From positions 992,001 through 1,056,000 of the forward strand of contig CM058234.1 in the NCBI GenBank assembly GCA_030180135.1: DNA of 64,000 bases, in the 5' to 3' direction. This stretch comes from Orychophragmus violaceus. Its lineage: Eukaryota > Streptophyta > Magnoliopsida > Brassicales > Brassicaceae. Below, piece after piece: positions 11,832 to 23,061 of this stretch (the first letter of the stretch is position 1; each line of letters opens with the position of its first letter). A model generated the notes under the pieces. The model made no database searches. It saw only the letters and a program-made list of their open reading frames with translations, and was not told the origin of the DNA. The position numbers and the translations under genes are program-made.

Positions 11832-13210
11832 TCATCCAGCAGTCTCTGTTACTTTCTTAAGAGGGAGTATCCCTTTTCCACCATTGGGAGGTCTAGAATT
11901 GGCCCAGACAGTAGTGTTAGACTTCCGCGGGTGAGCCATCTCGTAAAGTCTCCCCAACATCAAACATTGTCGCATGTTCTGAGGTCGAAACATACGAATA
12001 TGCATCTGCGTATCCGTTCTCAATCCTGCAAGATATTCACTTACAAGGTACTCTTCCGACATCTTGACCTGTGCTCGTATCAATTCAAATCGCCCATGAT
12101 ATTCAACAATCCCATCCGTCTCTAGTTTATAGTGAAAGACTTCATTTCGTCAAATTTGAGACTCATCAGAGTGCTTTGACTTAAACCAGAGTTTTAGCTA
12201 ATTTAAAACAACTTAAAATATAGTATGAATAATCTTTTTAAGGGTCTCACTCTCACACAAATATTAGATAATTTTAAACAATACATAAAAACAAAAATCA
12301 AACGTTGAGAAGTTAAAACCTTGGTTACCCACTTACCCTTCTTTCTCACATTTTTCATCTACTTTGTGAACTATAAAAAGTGTAAAACATCTCATATGTT
12401 TAGAAGTTATATTTCTTTATACTTTTTTCAATTTAATCTTTCTAAATTATGCTTTGGGGGTTTATTAAATAAAATATGAAATCATTTGATAACTGATTTA
12501 TTTTGTGAATTTGATAAACAAATCGTTCGTAGTTGTGTAGACTTTAGCAATTTGTACTCCTCCCATTGATGATGAATTTATAAGTTTTTATTCTTTGATC
12601 GAAAACATTATTTAAAGATATAACAAATGAAATCGTAACTAAAAAAAATATTTCAAACTATAAATTCATGTAAAATACATTTAAAAATTGCCAAACTAGA
12701 TTAATATTTGTTCCAGACTCCACAAAGCGAACGATGCCATGCTGCTACATCCCCATCAAATTGAATGGAGGATATTCCGATCTTAAGGTCATCGGGTGTA
12801 TTGTCAATTTTGAAGAACTGTTCGACTTTGAACAACCATTCCTTAGCTTCTGCTCCACTGAAGCGCGGGAATTCTATTTTGGCGAGCCTTGTAACAGCTG
12901 AGTAAGGTGCCGACGCTCCTCCCCTGTTTCGACCCTGATCCGAACTATCTTCCTGGGAACCGTGAGATGAAGCCTTCCCGTTCTTATTTCCACTGGTCTG
13001 ATCTTCACCATGAACCTTGAGCAAGCGTATTGCCTCGAACATTTCGGCGATACTCTTCTCCAATTTGTTGTTATGTGTTGCCATCTCCGCCACAATTTGA
13101 GTTGAGACCGAGCCTTTGAAAGCTTCTAGTTGCGGAGCCACTGCATTCTCCATCTCCCGCATCATTGCTTCCTTCTCTTTAAGCGCTAATTGAGCTCGTG
13201 TTTCAGCCAT
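11832..13210 (-). pseudogene. Gypsy gag, split by an AT-rich insertion
   Basis: The N-terminal part (13210-12701, 169 residues) starts MAETRAQLALKEKEAMMREM, has a coiled-coil segment and the gag core KIEFPRFSGAEAKEWLFKVE, and ends at WNKY. The same domain resumes near 12125 with DGIVEYHGRFELIRAQVKMS and continues through frame 12083-11832. About 570 bases of AT-rich unrelated DNA lie between the two. Gag would form the particle shell. This copy cannot encode it intact. Confidence 0.8.
12124..12703. mobile_element. AT-rich insertion nested in gypsy gag
   Basis: This block has much lower GC than the flanking gag, contains no reading frame, and replaces about 20 codons of the gag core. Its ends carry a short inverted match (TCTAGTTT at about 12120 and AAACTAGA at about 12693), which suggests a small DNA element. 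No target duplication is clear, so the class stays open. Confidence 0.45.
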
Positions 13211-13243
13211 GAATTCCGAGAAACGACGATACTCTGATACCTT

Positions 13244-13614
13244 TGATACAACAAAACCGTGCTTTGTTGTTTAGAATGTAAAGATAGCGAATTAATGTTC
13301 TTAAAACACGAATTCACACAACTCACTCAGAGATTCAAGGTAGAATGCTCTTACGTGATAGCCAAGTAAACGAGGTAGAAGAAGAGTTGAAGAAGATTGA
13401 ATGAATTCTTATTATGATATCTCCAAAACAACTACTCGTATCTTCTTATATAACAACGTGAGTCGTTATCTAGAGATTACGATAACACCAAACAAAGATT
13501 ACGATAACACCAACAATATAAAATATAAACACCAAAACCATTAGCTAACCAACTCGTGATTAACCCAACTAAACCAGCTGACGAGAGTAAACCGGCAGCT
13601 TCTTTCCTACATCA
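13244..13614 (-). repeat. 5' LTR of the gypsy chromovirus
   Basis: This is the partner of 7821-8191 with the same length and TG...CA ends, followed by the duplicated host bases TCGTG at 13615-13619. On the minus strand it is followed by the primer binding site. It would carry the promoter of the element. Confidence 0.93.
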
Positions 13615-15649
13615 TCGTGATCGACCGCCATCGGAGTACGACTACCGCCATGGGAGCATTGTTGCATCGGAGAACGCGAGGAGTAGCTCGTATCCATCGG
13701 AAGATTGTTGGTTTTTCGTTGTCGTCGTCGCTACCTTCTGTGTCTTCGGTTAGTGAATTTTCCAGCGGATTCGTTTCATTGATGCTGCGCTCCCTTGTTT
13801 CTGAATTGTTTTGATTGTTAAACATGTGTGTTCACTGAATTTTGATTCAGTGTCGATGATTTTGATTCTGGGGCTTTACGGAACAACGAACGTATGGTTG
13901 GGACCAAACTCCTCGTTCCTTATCAAGCCAACTTCGATGTTCGTCCAGAGTGTGATTGTATGTTCTCTCTTCCCTTGCATTAGGATTCACCATTGTTGAA
14001 TTTTCTGATATCTTGTGTCGATTTTCTCAAGGTGGAAGAATTAGGGAATAAAGGATCAGGTATGATACTATACAGATTGAACCAGACCCCAAAGCTCGAT
14101 GTTCTGTTCAATTGGTCTGAAGTCCACTCTCTAACTGTGCTAAATGATTCTTACAAGGTAACTTCTCTCGGTGCCCTTTATCTTTGTCATCTAGAAATGG
14201 CTTTCAAACAAGGGTTTGATTCTTTTTATTTTACTATTTTATTCAGTATTGGATACAGTATTTGAACAAGGTGTCACGAGTAAAAGTTTTGTACGATGTT
14301 GAATCTGTGGGCTCTTCCCTCTATCTTGTAATAGCCCAAGGTACTCTAGCAAATAATCCTTTTTCTTTTTTACTGTAGATAAGTACCTCATTAAGGTAGA
14401 TAGATCCTCATGTATTCCTTTCTGATGCTTATTTAAATTCATTGCAAGTACGATATATTGGTTACATCTGGAGTTTGGTGATGTTTTGGGAATCAACAGA
14501 GAGTAATGATCATATGATGTATTGTAGAATGGATTTTCTTGCGTCAAACTGTATTTAAAATGGCATATGGTCAAATTCATTGGATTGACCAATTTAAAAA
14601 ATAGTGGTTTAGTTAAATAGTTATTTTTGTGCATTTATAATTGAAGGTATGGATGGGCTCTCCGAGTGGGTACAAGACCCTACACGTCCAGACACTGCAT
14701 TATCATGCCATCTAATCTCTGGTTAGTGAACGAGGTTTTAACATGATAAGTTTTTATTCTGTATATTCATGAGATCATTCACACTTTACCTTATTTTATT
14801 TTTGACATATAGTGGTTTCATTGAGCAAGACGTAACTAAGTCATCGAGTTATTACATTGCAGTAGGAAACGTATACTTGAATGAAGTGAAGGTAATAGCT
14901 GAAGCAGCTTATGATGATATATGCTTTAACTTAGATTTGGAGAGTAATTTTTATCATGCATATACAATGTGAATGGTCTTCCTTTTCAACAGGAACTGAT
15001 GTAAGATCGGAGGCGGATGGTCGAGTGGTCGAGAGATGGGTGAACGTGATCGATGGACGAGCGCGGAACGGTGGTGGAACGATGGTCGGATGGAACGAAG
15101 CTGCTGGCCGAAGGCGCTCTCAGCTAAGTCAGTGGATGGTCGAAGGTGGTTTTCAAGCTACTGATCTTGTGAACACTTAGAACAATCGAACAAGCAAGCA
15201 AGAAGCGAAGAGATCTATTTCTCTAGAGGGGCAGCCACGCAATAGAGAGAGAGATCGCAAACCTTTAGGTTTTTCTTAGCTTAAAACTTACTTAACTTTA
15301 TTGAAAACAAAGAGTGGCTTTAAATAGCCAAAGTAATAGGGTTACAAGTCTTAAGAACGGGCCATAAAGAGGCCTGGTCGAAATCATTAAAATAGAAAGC
15401 AAGGAAGAAGGTTGGACGGGCCAGATTCTCCTTCTCTTGAAGCAGGCCTTGGTTTACTTCATTAAAAACCTTAGTGGGAAAACCCAATTGAGATAAAACC
15501 ACACTTAAGGGAAAAAGAGTATAAAAAATTCCCAAGGAGATGTTGCACGTACTCCTGGTCGCCAAACATAAGTCTGAAGCCCACCAAGTCTGTGAGCTTC
15601 CAAATAAGGTAAGTCCAGCAACCTTTGGGTTTGATCTTGCATATCTTCT

Positions 15650-15953
15650 TTGTCCGAGATGGTATTGGTGTAATTCTAACTCTCATGCATTCCCTGATGA
15701 ATCAAGAATTCAGAGCAAGTTCCTTTACTCCTTGATTCATCCTGGTTCGTTCTGAGCACTCCAAAATGTGCAAGTCGGTCTTTATCGAGTTCCCTGAAAA
15801 TCACCTGTCTTGAAACGGGCATAACCTCTTCATAGAAAATGGTATTGATGTGATTCCAGTTCGTGCAGATTCCTTGATGAGTCAGGTTTCCATAACATGT
15901 CGCTTTGTATCTTAACTCCTCATGGTTAGGTAGATACACTCCAAAATGTGAAC
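15650..15953. repeat. Imperfect tandem repeat, about 181-bp period
   Basis: Two copies (about 15655-15772 and 15836-15953) share ATGGTATTG(G/A)TGT, ATTCC(C/T)TGATGA(A/G)TCA and ACTCCAAAATGTG. They lie downstream of the gag-like frame within the pol-less element. The nearby text at about 15450-15530 (minus: GGGTTTTCCCACTAAGGTTT) resembles 3' regions of many plant LTR retrotransposons. Confidence 0.6.
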
Positions 15954-15975
15954 CTATATCCCTGGTATGATAAAG

Positions 15976-18033
15976 CTACTTCTCTCCGAAGGCAAGTACC
16001 GGCTTGGTGAGCCATCCTCTAGTCTGTCGGGTCAATGATAGGTTGATGTCCTCATCATACTCTCCCTCTTGAAAATATTTCGACCTCAAAATTGTATAAC
16101 CTGAACCAAGAGAAAGCAAGTTAGCTTTCATGCGGTTTTGTGAGTCCATGGCCTTACCTTGATGAATCCGGGGCTCGTTGACGTAGAGAGCATCAGGCGG
16201 TTCTTCTTTGAGTAAGTGATCCAACAGCACACCTCTCCTCTGGTTTTCTTTCCAATGACGAGTTTCTGTACCATCGTCTTCTTTGGCCTCGATCTTGTTC
16301 TCCTTTGGTGGTGGTGATGCTTTCTTGCACCGTCCAAGGTCTGGTGGTACTTCTTTCCGGTTCTTTTCTGTGGTTCCTGAAATAAGTTGGACACCTTTGG
16401 CAAGAAACAAGTGCATCAGGTGTTCTCTAGGATAACATAAACAAGTTGAATCTAATTCCTTAGCACTAGTTTTAGCAAAGCTTTCTTCTACTTGTGGTTT
16501 TAAACAAACTGCTTCCTCATGCTCTTGTGTGTTCCGTAAATTCTTTAATAAAGTTGTGACTTCATGAGAAACAGATTGATTCAAAGAGAGACGTACCTTT
16601 CTAACACATCCATTGTTTTGAGTTGGGTTCTCTTTAACCAGAAACGAGTCAATGACTCCCTTCCAAGGTTTAGTGATGACTTCCTCAACGTAACTCTTGG
16701 TGAATTCGGTTTTCTCCGATGCCACGACGTGTTGAGTAAATATGTGATCCGGTGGTTCTTCTTGGATCATAATAAGGCTGGTGTTAACTTCATGATCTGC
16801 TACCTTCTTTGGCGTGCCTATACTTGCATCAAAATCCCTTGGCAAAGACAAGTGCATCATACAAGTATTGGAAAATTCTGAATCGGAGTTAGCTATTGTA
16901 ACTTCTTTAGAGTTACCCCTTTCTTGTTCTAATAACAAATGGATAACTACTTGTCTAGTGGAACAAGTTGCAGCATCATGACCTATTTTTCGACATCTAT
17001 AACAACTTGCATTAATTTCATTAGGAGGTTAAGATGACTTACATTGTTCTGTTTTTCCATGTGGCCGAAGTGATGGTCTTGCACTTAACTTTGGAGCTAT
17101 GGGCTGTTGAGTTGGATCTTGTGGCACGTCCTTGGCTTGAACAGGCAGCTCAGCCTTTGTTTTCTCCCTTAAAGTGTTTGTGGACCATTGCCTTTCCCCA
17201 TGACCACATCCTCTTGGTGGCTTAGCTTTTGGACTCGGCCTTGTGGCTAGAAGCCATCTTCTTGGCTCGGGATTTGCATAAATATTTATGCTGCTTTTCT
17301 GATTTTCTACAGCAGCTTCCACGAACTCTTCACGCATTATTTGCTTCATCTCTTCCCATGAAGCATATGGTACACCATACTTGAGTCGAAGGTGAGCATC
17401 TTGATCCCAATGCCCAAAGGCATCCTCGGTTAGAGTATCCTCTGCATAAGATGTCTTCTCGTCCTCGGGCACTTGGGTGGCTTGCAGCCAATCCTCCATG
17501 TCTCTTTCCCATCTCAAGTAAGCTTTTGATCCTTGGTGGTGGCCTGCAAAATAAATGGGATAAGTTTCGAAATCTACCTCGTCATCGGTTGAATATTCAC
17601 ATGATATGGGTTGGTTGACGGAGTGCTCTTGATCTGATTCCGGTTCCCTATCTTCAAACTCCGTGTTGTCACCATATTCATCTTCTATCTTGGCCTCATG
17701 ATCCCAAGGTTTGTCCTCATAGTGCTCTGCCTCTCCTAAACTGATTTGAGAATCAGTTTCTTCATACCAAGGTTGGTCTTCATGGTGAGAGTCCTCGTAC
17801 TGATTTTGTTCTCCTTCATGAGTGAACTTTCCGTGTTCTGGTTCTTCTTCGTAGTCAGTATCATCTCCAAAACCAGAGCTCATGTATCCATCTCCTGGCC
17901 AGGGTGGAGATTCATAATCAACTTCTTGGTCGGACCACGTTTGGCTCGACTCTTCAAACTCGTTTCCATTGGATCGAATGGACTCATTTTCTTCTTCCAT
18001 TGTTTGTACCTGAAACCAATATACTTTCCTCAA
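15976..18033 (-). pseudogene. Gag-like protein with CCHC knuckle, one in-frame stop
   Basis: Two minus-strand frames (18033-17029 and 16938-15976) are in the same phase. A single TAA at 17031-17029 separates them, so the ancestral frame was about 685 codons. The first half is very acidic (EDSHHEDQPWYEE) and then has a retrotransposon gag core (WERDMEDWLQATQVPEDEK, MREEFVEA). Just after the stop lies a zinc knuckle CYRCRKIGHDAATC (about 17000-16959). The second half is unlike any catalytic domain I know. I infer a gag-derived protein of a non-autonomous LTR element. Confidence 0.75.
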
Positions 18034-18925
18034 AAGATCAAGTATAGAATGGGTTCTTTGCGTAGGAGATGATCAGATATGTATTTAAACTTGGTCAAAA
18101 ATTTAAACACAATTATTTGCGCAAATCTTCCTCCTTTTTTCTATCAAGACCAACTAATAACACTAATTAATTAATTCATATGGCGGTAACAAAGTAAGTT
18201 AAGGAATGTAATAAAATATTCAAATGCCAAGAATAAATCAAGCAAGTTAATGATTCAAATTTTTTTTTTTTTGATTATGAAATGAATGCAAAAGGTCCTA
18301 AACGTGCACAATAATGAGACAAAACTATTTATAATTTTTTTGACTTTTCAAATGCAAATAATCAAAATATGGAAATCATAATCGAATACACAAACAACTA
18401 GAATCTTTTTATAATGTAAACACAAGTCAAATAAGGAAAGAAGCAATGCAATTCAAAATGAAAACACTTCTTATAAGATTTTTGTGTAAGGAAATGAATC
18501 AAACAAATACAGCAAGGTAAAGCACGATTTTTTTTTTTTTTGGTCTTTTAGCTTTTAGGAAAACAAATCAAACAAGAAAATAACAAGAACAAAACAAAGA
18601 ACACAACAGTTTTTTTTTATAGATTTTCGATTTAATCAAAGCAAAAGGGATAAATAAACCTGATTAGGAGCTTTAAGCTCTGATACCAGGAACCTCTGTT
18701 AGTTTATCGTTTTTTAATCCCATGTAGCTCTCTTTTGTCTGATTATGCATCACTCTCACACTATATCTACGTTGTTCAGGCTACGATCAACATCCAAGTG
18801 GAGGCGGTATTGTATGATAATACAAATGCTTATTACAACTGCACATTTCCTAACAACAAGTGCACTTTAAGTGTTTCGTTGTTTGGAGCTAATGCTGCTG
18901 TGCTAAATTCACCTGGTCCAAAGCT

Positions 18926-19341
18926 GGTATGCGACCATTTCTTGTCTTGCTTTTTCACTCGTCCTTACAAAGATTTCATAGAACCACACAAGATATCTCA
19001 CATTATTATTCTTATTCTGGAATATATTTTATGAACCATTCTGAATCAAACTCAGAAATAATTCAAACATATTCCTTAAAATCTCATATACAAATTTTAA
19101 ATTTATAGGTCAAGCAAGACAAATATTACAAGACAGATAAACTTAGAAGGGAAATGAGAGCCAATAAGGATCTAGTTGCAGAAGAAACGAATATTTATGT
19201 ACTACATTCATTAGTATCATTTTAGCTCTATTAAATATGCCTTCTACAAAACATCAAATTTAATGAATATTTGTTTTACAAACAATTTACAAAAAGAAAA
19301 TAAAAAACAATCCCGTGGCGTAGCGCGGATAATTTCCTAGT
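18926..19341 (+). mobile_element. Helitron-like 3' end
   Basis: At 19312-19341 the sequence runs CCCGTGGCGTAGCGCGG, then AT-rich bases, then CTAGT. This matches the hairpin-plus-CTAG 3' terminus typical of Arabidopsis-type Helitrons (insertion before T). No rolling-circle Rep/helicase is nearby, and the 5' end was not identified. It could be a short non-autonomous copy. It begins where the APD-like gene loses its 3' half. Confidence 0.5.
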
Positions 19342-20439
19342 GTTACTAATGACAAGACAATACTATTATTCAGGCCACACAAAATAAAACAAAATTTTCA
19401 AATAAATGCAAGCCACTAGAATCTCAATCACAAATTATTGTATCCAAGTTTTTGTTTTTTTTTTTTTGTCAAAAGAAAAATCTAATATTTTGATATAAAC
19501 TTTTAAATAAGAATTTCTAAAAGCTAATTCGAGTAATAGAATTATAAACTGAATCTATCGAAGAAAGAAAAAAACTGTTAGTTTAACTAGAAAAAATGAA
19601 TCTAATGAAAAAATACCACGATATTTCTTTCTCGTACACAAGTCATAGTTGGTCATGTTCGCAAGTAAGGATGTTAATATGGGTAAACTCACTCCATTTG
19701 GATCCATCCTATTTAGTTTCAAAGTCTAATAACATTACCTGTTTAGATCCATTGATTTTGTATTTACCCATTTAAACCTATTTAGACCTATTTAAAGTAG
19801 ATATGATTTTCTAATTTATTTAATATTAATATATTTCACATAAATAATGAAAAATCTGATTTTATTTCTTTATAATTAAATTATGTTTATGAATAATAAA
19901 TTAAATAACATAATTTTACATTTTCTGCCAAAAAGTGACTTAAAATATAATCCATACATATGCAATGTGTTATTAGTTATGTGCTTGAGGAATCACATAT
20001 GCAATGTTTGTTTCAAAATTATCATTAAACTTCTCAATTTCCTAAAACACCACAAATGAATCAACCACAAATCATTGTTTCATTTTTCTCTAATAATATT
20101 GATCACGTAACAACTTATCAATTTACTTTTTTTTCTTTATCATATCAAAATTTAAGATTTACTGAATTCTATATTATCATTTTCTCTATTAAAAATACAT
20201 GAATAAACAATGAAATCACATTTAGTTAATACATATTATTCAACTCATAAAAACAAGTCACTAAAATCTAAAATTCATTTAGTCTTTAAAGAGTTTTTAC
20301 ATTTCTAAATGTAAAATTTGTGCGTAAGCAATCTAGTTTGTTACATCCTTCCCTCTTTGCAGATCGTTACACAAAGTAAATTGATTAGAAACCAAAAAAT
20401 AATATAATGAAAATTCTCAAGAAACAAATTCACATTCTC
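19342..20439. other. AT-rich intergenic DNA
   Basis: No gene is supported. A segment at about 19660-19830 repeats short forms of ATTTAGA(C/T)C(C/T)A and looks like old transposon debris. I see nothing else. Confidence 0.4.
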
Positions 20440-20727
20440 TTAGTTCTTCTTCGTATGGACTTCACTTCGATCAGAGAGAGACTTTGAGAGTTGCTGAGCA
20501 AATAGGAGTTGACTAGAGAGTATGGAGTCAAGTCCTCTCTGCAGCTTTCGTACATCATCAGACGCTCCACTCATGCTCCAAAAGCGGAGATTCCACGCCT
20601 GTTTTGATCTGAGCCGCAAGGAGACGATCACGGAGGCGGACATCTTGAGACAAAGGAGTAGAACCATCTGCAAATGCACCATTCTCGTATTGCTCAACCA
20701 TCCCAATAATTTCCTGCAAAATCAACA
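20440..20727 (-). pseudogene. Frameshifted terminal exon of an unrecognised gene
   Basis: On the minus strand an AG acceptor (TTGTTGATTTTGCAG) is followed by EIIGMVEQYENGAFADGS and DRLLAAQIKTGVESPLLEHE, after which the frame meets a stop. Moving one frame, it continues DDVRKLQRGLDSILSSQLLF and ends KKN before a stop at about 20440. Both parts look like real amphipathic protein sequence, so a one-base indel is likely. No upstream exon is visible. I do not recognise the family and give no function. Confidence 0.4.
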
Positions 20728-21089
20728 ATAGAAAAATTATCACTTGTGCCAGTTTAGAACTGACCAACGTGGAAACGTCACATATTTCTTTTTGTTCTTT
20801 TATTTTGAAAACGTATCTAGATATTTTTAAATACTAAATGTTAAAAACTTTTTTGAGATAAAGAAAAAAATAAACCATCAAAAAAACATATAAGACATAT
20901 AATATCTCAACAAAATAAGTAAAATAAAATTTGTAATCATGTTTCACATTCTCAAACACTTCCCTTACGTGTAGACAAGATTCATTCTTAAGACACATTT
21001 ACTCTCACAATCTGCATTTGGCTTCTTCTTTTTTTTTTTTTTTTATTGAAATAGGCTTGTTCGTGTGTAAAAGATCTCATCATTCAGCC

Positions 21090-21240
21090 TTTCATCTTTG
21101 AGGACAAGGATGTTGTGAGGAAGGAAGTATAGTGACAGGATAAACCAATACTTCTGGTCATTTGGTTTATTTACTTTTATCATTTCCTTTCGGTTAAGCT
21201 GGTATATCCGGTTTGTTTTTGGTAGTTGGTACGATCAACT
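21090..21240 (+). mobile_element. Possible gypsy 3' end remnant
   Basis: The text CTTTGAGGACAAGGATGTTG resembles the conserved tail of gypsy pol and its border with the 3' LTR (compare CTTGAGGACAAGGTTTCTTC, minus strand near 8230). It is short and lacks LTR partners, so the call is tentative. Confidence 0.25.
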
Positions 21241-22107
21241 ATATGTGTACGACCATTTTAGAAATCAATCAAATACCAAATTTATCTTCTTCTTCTTCTC
21301 TCGGTTAAGCTCAATTGTTCCCACGAAACTTAAGCCTCTAGTATGTGGACTCAAGCACATTATATACATAGCAATTTTCATCTATAAAATTGATGAAAAT
21401 CCTGAACAATTAGATAGATCATCATAAAGCGTAAGGACTCTTTTATCAATTTGATGAGGAACATAGTATGAACATTTATTAATTTTTATTCCTATTTTTT
21501 TTTGTTATTCATTTCTTAAATGAAATTTTGTCCAATTTTATTTCCATTCATTTGGTTCAATAACGGTAACCAACCAAAACATATATTTACATTATAAGAT
21601 ATTAAATTTGGTTAATTTAATTAGTTGAACAATATATAATTTTTTGAAATTTAAAAATTTAATCATTTTACAATATATTTGAAGTTGTCTAATTAGTTAA
21701 AAATTAATACGGTGATTTTTATCGAGACATATGATTCTATTTTATCACCAATCTTCATTTTATAGTTACAAATATAAATATTAAATTATTGTATATTTTA
21801 AATCATATAATTTTTAAGTATGAATTTTGTAAAATTAAATTTTAACATAAAAATAAATATATATGTAAACAACCGATATTGACTACAAATCGTGACTTCA
21901 AATATGTTGTTAGTAAAAGAAAAGAAAAACATACTAATTCATTTCATTCAAACTCGTAAGATTTCCGTCTAAAACCTTTACTAAATCACTGCGAACCACT
22001 CGATCAACACATGATCTAACGGTTCACATTACTTGCAAACAACTAAGACTTATCCAGTTTAACCTCTCTGGTGGACGGCTCGCCACTTGTCAACACCAAA
22101 GAGCTAC

Positions 22108-22115
22108 TATAAATA
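22108..22115 (+). promoter_or_regulatory. TATA box of the ADNT1-like gene
   Basis: TATAAATA lies 240 bases upstream of the ATG at 22348, a fitting distance for a plant promoter with a 5' UTR of about 200 bases. Confidence 0.55.
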
Positions 22116-22347
22116 TAGCTGCAACGGCGTTAAGGATTAAGCCGTTTGTTTGCAGAGTTGAAACCTCACTTTCAGTTGCTCAGAGCCGTCACATCAGGAA
22201 AAAACAGAGTCATTGATAAATCCGATCCGTGTTTGATCGACTAGTCGCCGGAGCTTAGATTTGTTTCAATTTGAGGGAGATTGGTTCGATTCGATAACCC
22301 GATTTGAATCCGGCGTTACAGTTGAGGTGTGAGATTCTTAGCTTTAT

Positions 22348-22971
22348 ATGGCATCGGAGGATGTGAAGACGAGCGTATCAACGATTGTCAATCTGGCTGA
22401 GGAAGCGAAACTAGCGAGTGATGAGGTTAAGTCTCCGAGCTATGCCGTTATCGGGATCTGCAAGTCTTTGTTCGCAGGCGGAGTTGCCGGTGGAGTGTGA
22501 GTTTCTCTTTCAAATTTTGGTATCAGATTCTTCGATGATTTAACATTCTGGGTTTTGATCGGATCAGGTCGAGGACTGCTGTTGCTCCGCTGGAGAGACT
22601 GAAGATTTTACTACAGGTGTTGTTGTGTTACTCACTGATGATCTTTCAATTGGAGTGTTGAATGTTGCTATAATTGATTGATGCCTTTTGTGTTTTTAAG
22701 GTTCAAAATCCACACAGTATAAAATACAATGGGACAGTTCAAGGATTGAAGTATATATGGAGAACTGAAGGTTTCCGTGGATTGTTTAAAGGGAATGGTG
22801 CTAATTGTGCCCGTATTGTTCCAAACTCAGCCGTCAAGTTTTTCAGCTACGAGCAGGCTTCTAAGTATGATGATGATTCTCTACATTCCCTCTTTTTCTT
22901 ATTGTTGATCCATTCAGAATTTGGTCTCTTTTGATTATTACACCCTTAATGCTAAGTTAGTTTCTGAGCTC

Positions 22972-23061
<90 letters not shown>

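Larger units (their letters stand above)
7821..13614 (-). mobile_element. Ty3/gypsy chromovirus with both LTRs
   Basis: The element is bounded by two 371-base LTRs (7821-8191 and 13244-13614) that begin TGATACA and end TACATCA. The host duplication TCGTG lies at 7816-7820 and 13615-13619. Read on the minus strand it contains a primer binding site next to the right LTR (GGTATCAGAG, about 13230-13240), gag, protease, reverse transcriptase, RNase H, integrase and a C-terminal chromodomain, then a polypurine tract (GGAGGGGGGGGGAGATT) beside the left LTR. The LTRs differ at about three positions, so the insertion is recent, yet the internal frame is broken at several points. It sits inside exon 1 of the APD-like gene. 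Confidence 0.93.
14998..18690 (-). mobile_element. Pol-less LTR-type element in an APD-like intron
   Basis: A minus-oriented element lies between two exons of the APD-like gene. At its right end a primer binding site (TGGTATCAGAGC on the minus strand, 18677-18688) is followed by a leader of about 0.6 kb, then a gag-like frame with a zinc knuckle (18033-15976). The left end (14998 to about 15330) looks like an LTR: on the minus strand it has TATTTAAAG, AATAAAG and a TC-rich tract, and it starts TGATGTAAG on the plus strand. No protease, RT or integrase is found. Beyond the primer binding site (18690-18779) no matching LTR is present, so the 5' LTR is lost or very short. Borders are approximate. 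Confidence 0.65.
7709..18926 (+). pseudogene. APD-like RING E3 ligase gene, disrupted and 3' truncated
   Basis: Exon pieces on the plus strand read as the N-terminal and luminal part of an APD1-4-type membrane RING ubiquitin ligase (pollen development family). Exon 1 starts at ATG 7709, runs to 7820, is interrupted by a gypsy element, and resumes exactly in frame at 13620 to end at 13748. Further exons are about 13851-13957 (LYGTTNVWLGPNSSFLIKP), 14032-14157, 14247-14340, 14647-14721, about 14813-14891 (VTKSSSYYIAVGNVYLNE) and 18780-18926 (VEAVLYDNTNAYYNC). A predicted membrane segment (FFVVVVATFCVF) spans the first exon junction. The acceptor and frame of the exon near 14813 look damaged. 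A second LTR element fills the intron 14892-18779. The C-terminal membrane helix and RING domain are absent after 18926, where Helitron-like sequence follows. Family assignment rests on remembered similarity. That the gene is broken is seen directly. Confidence 0.7.
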
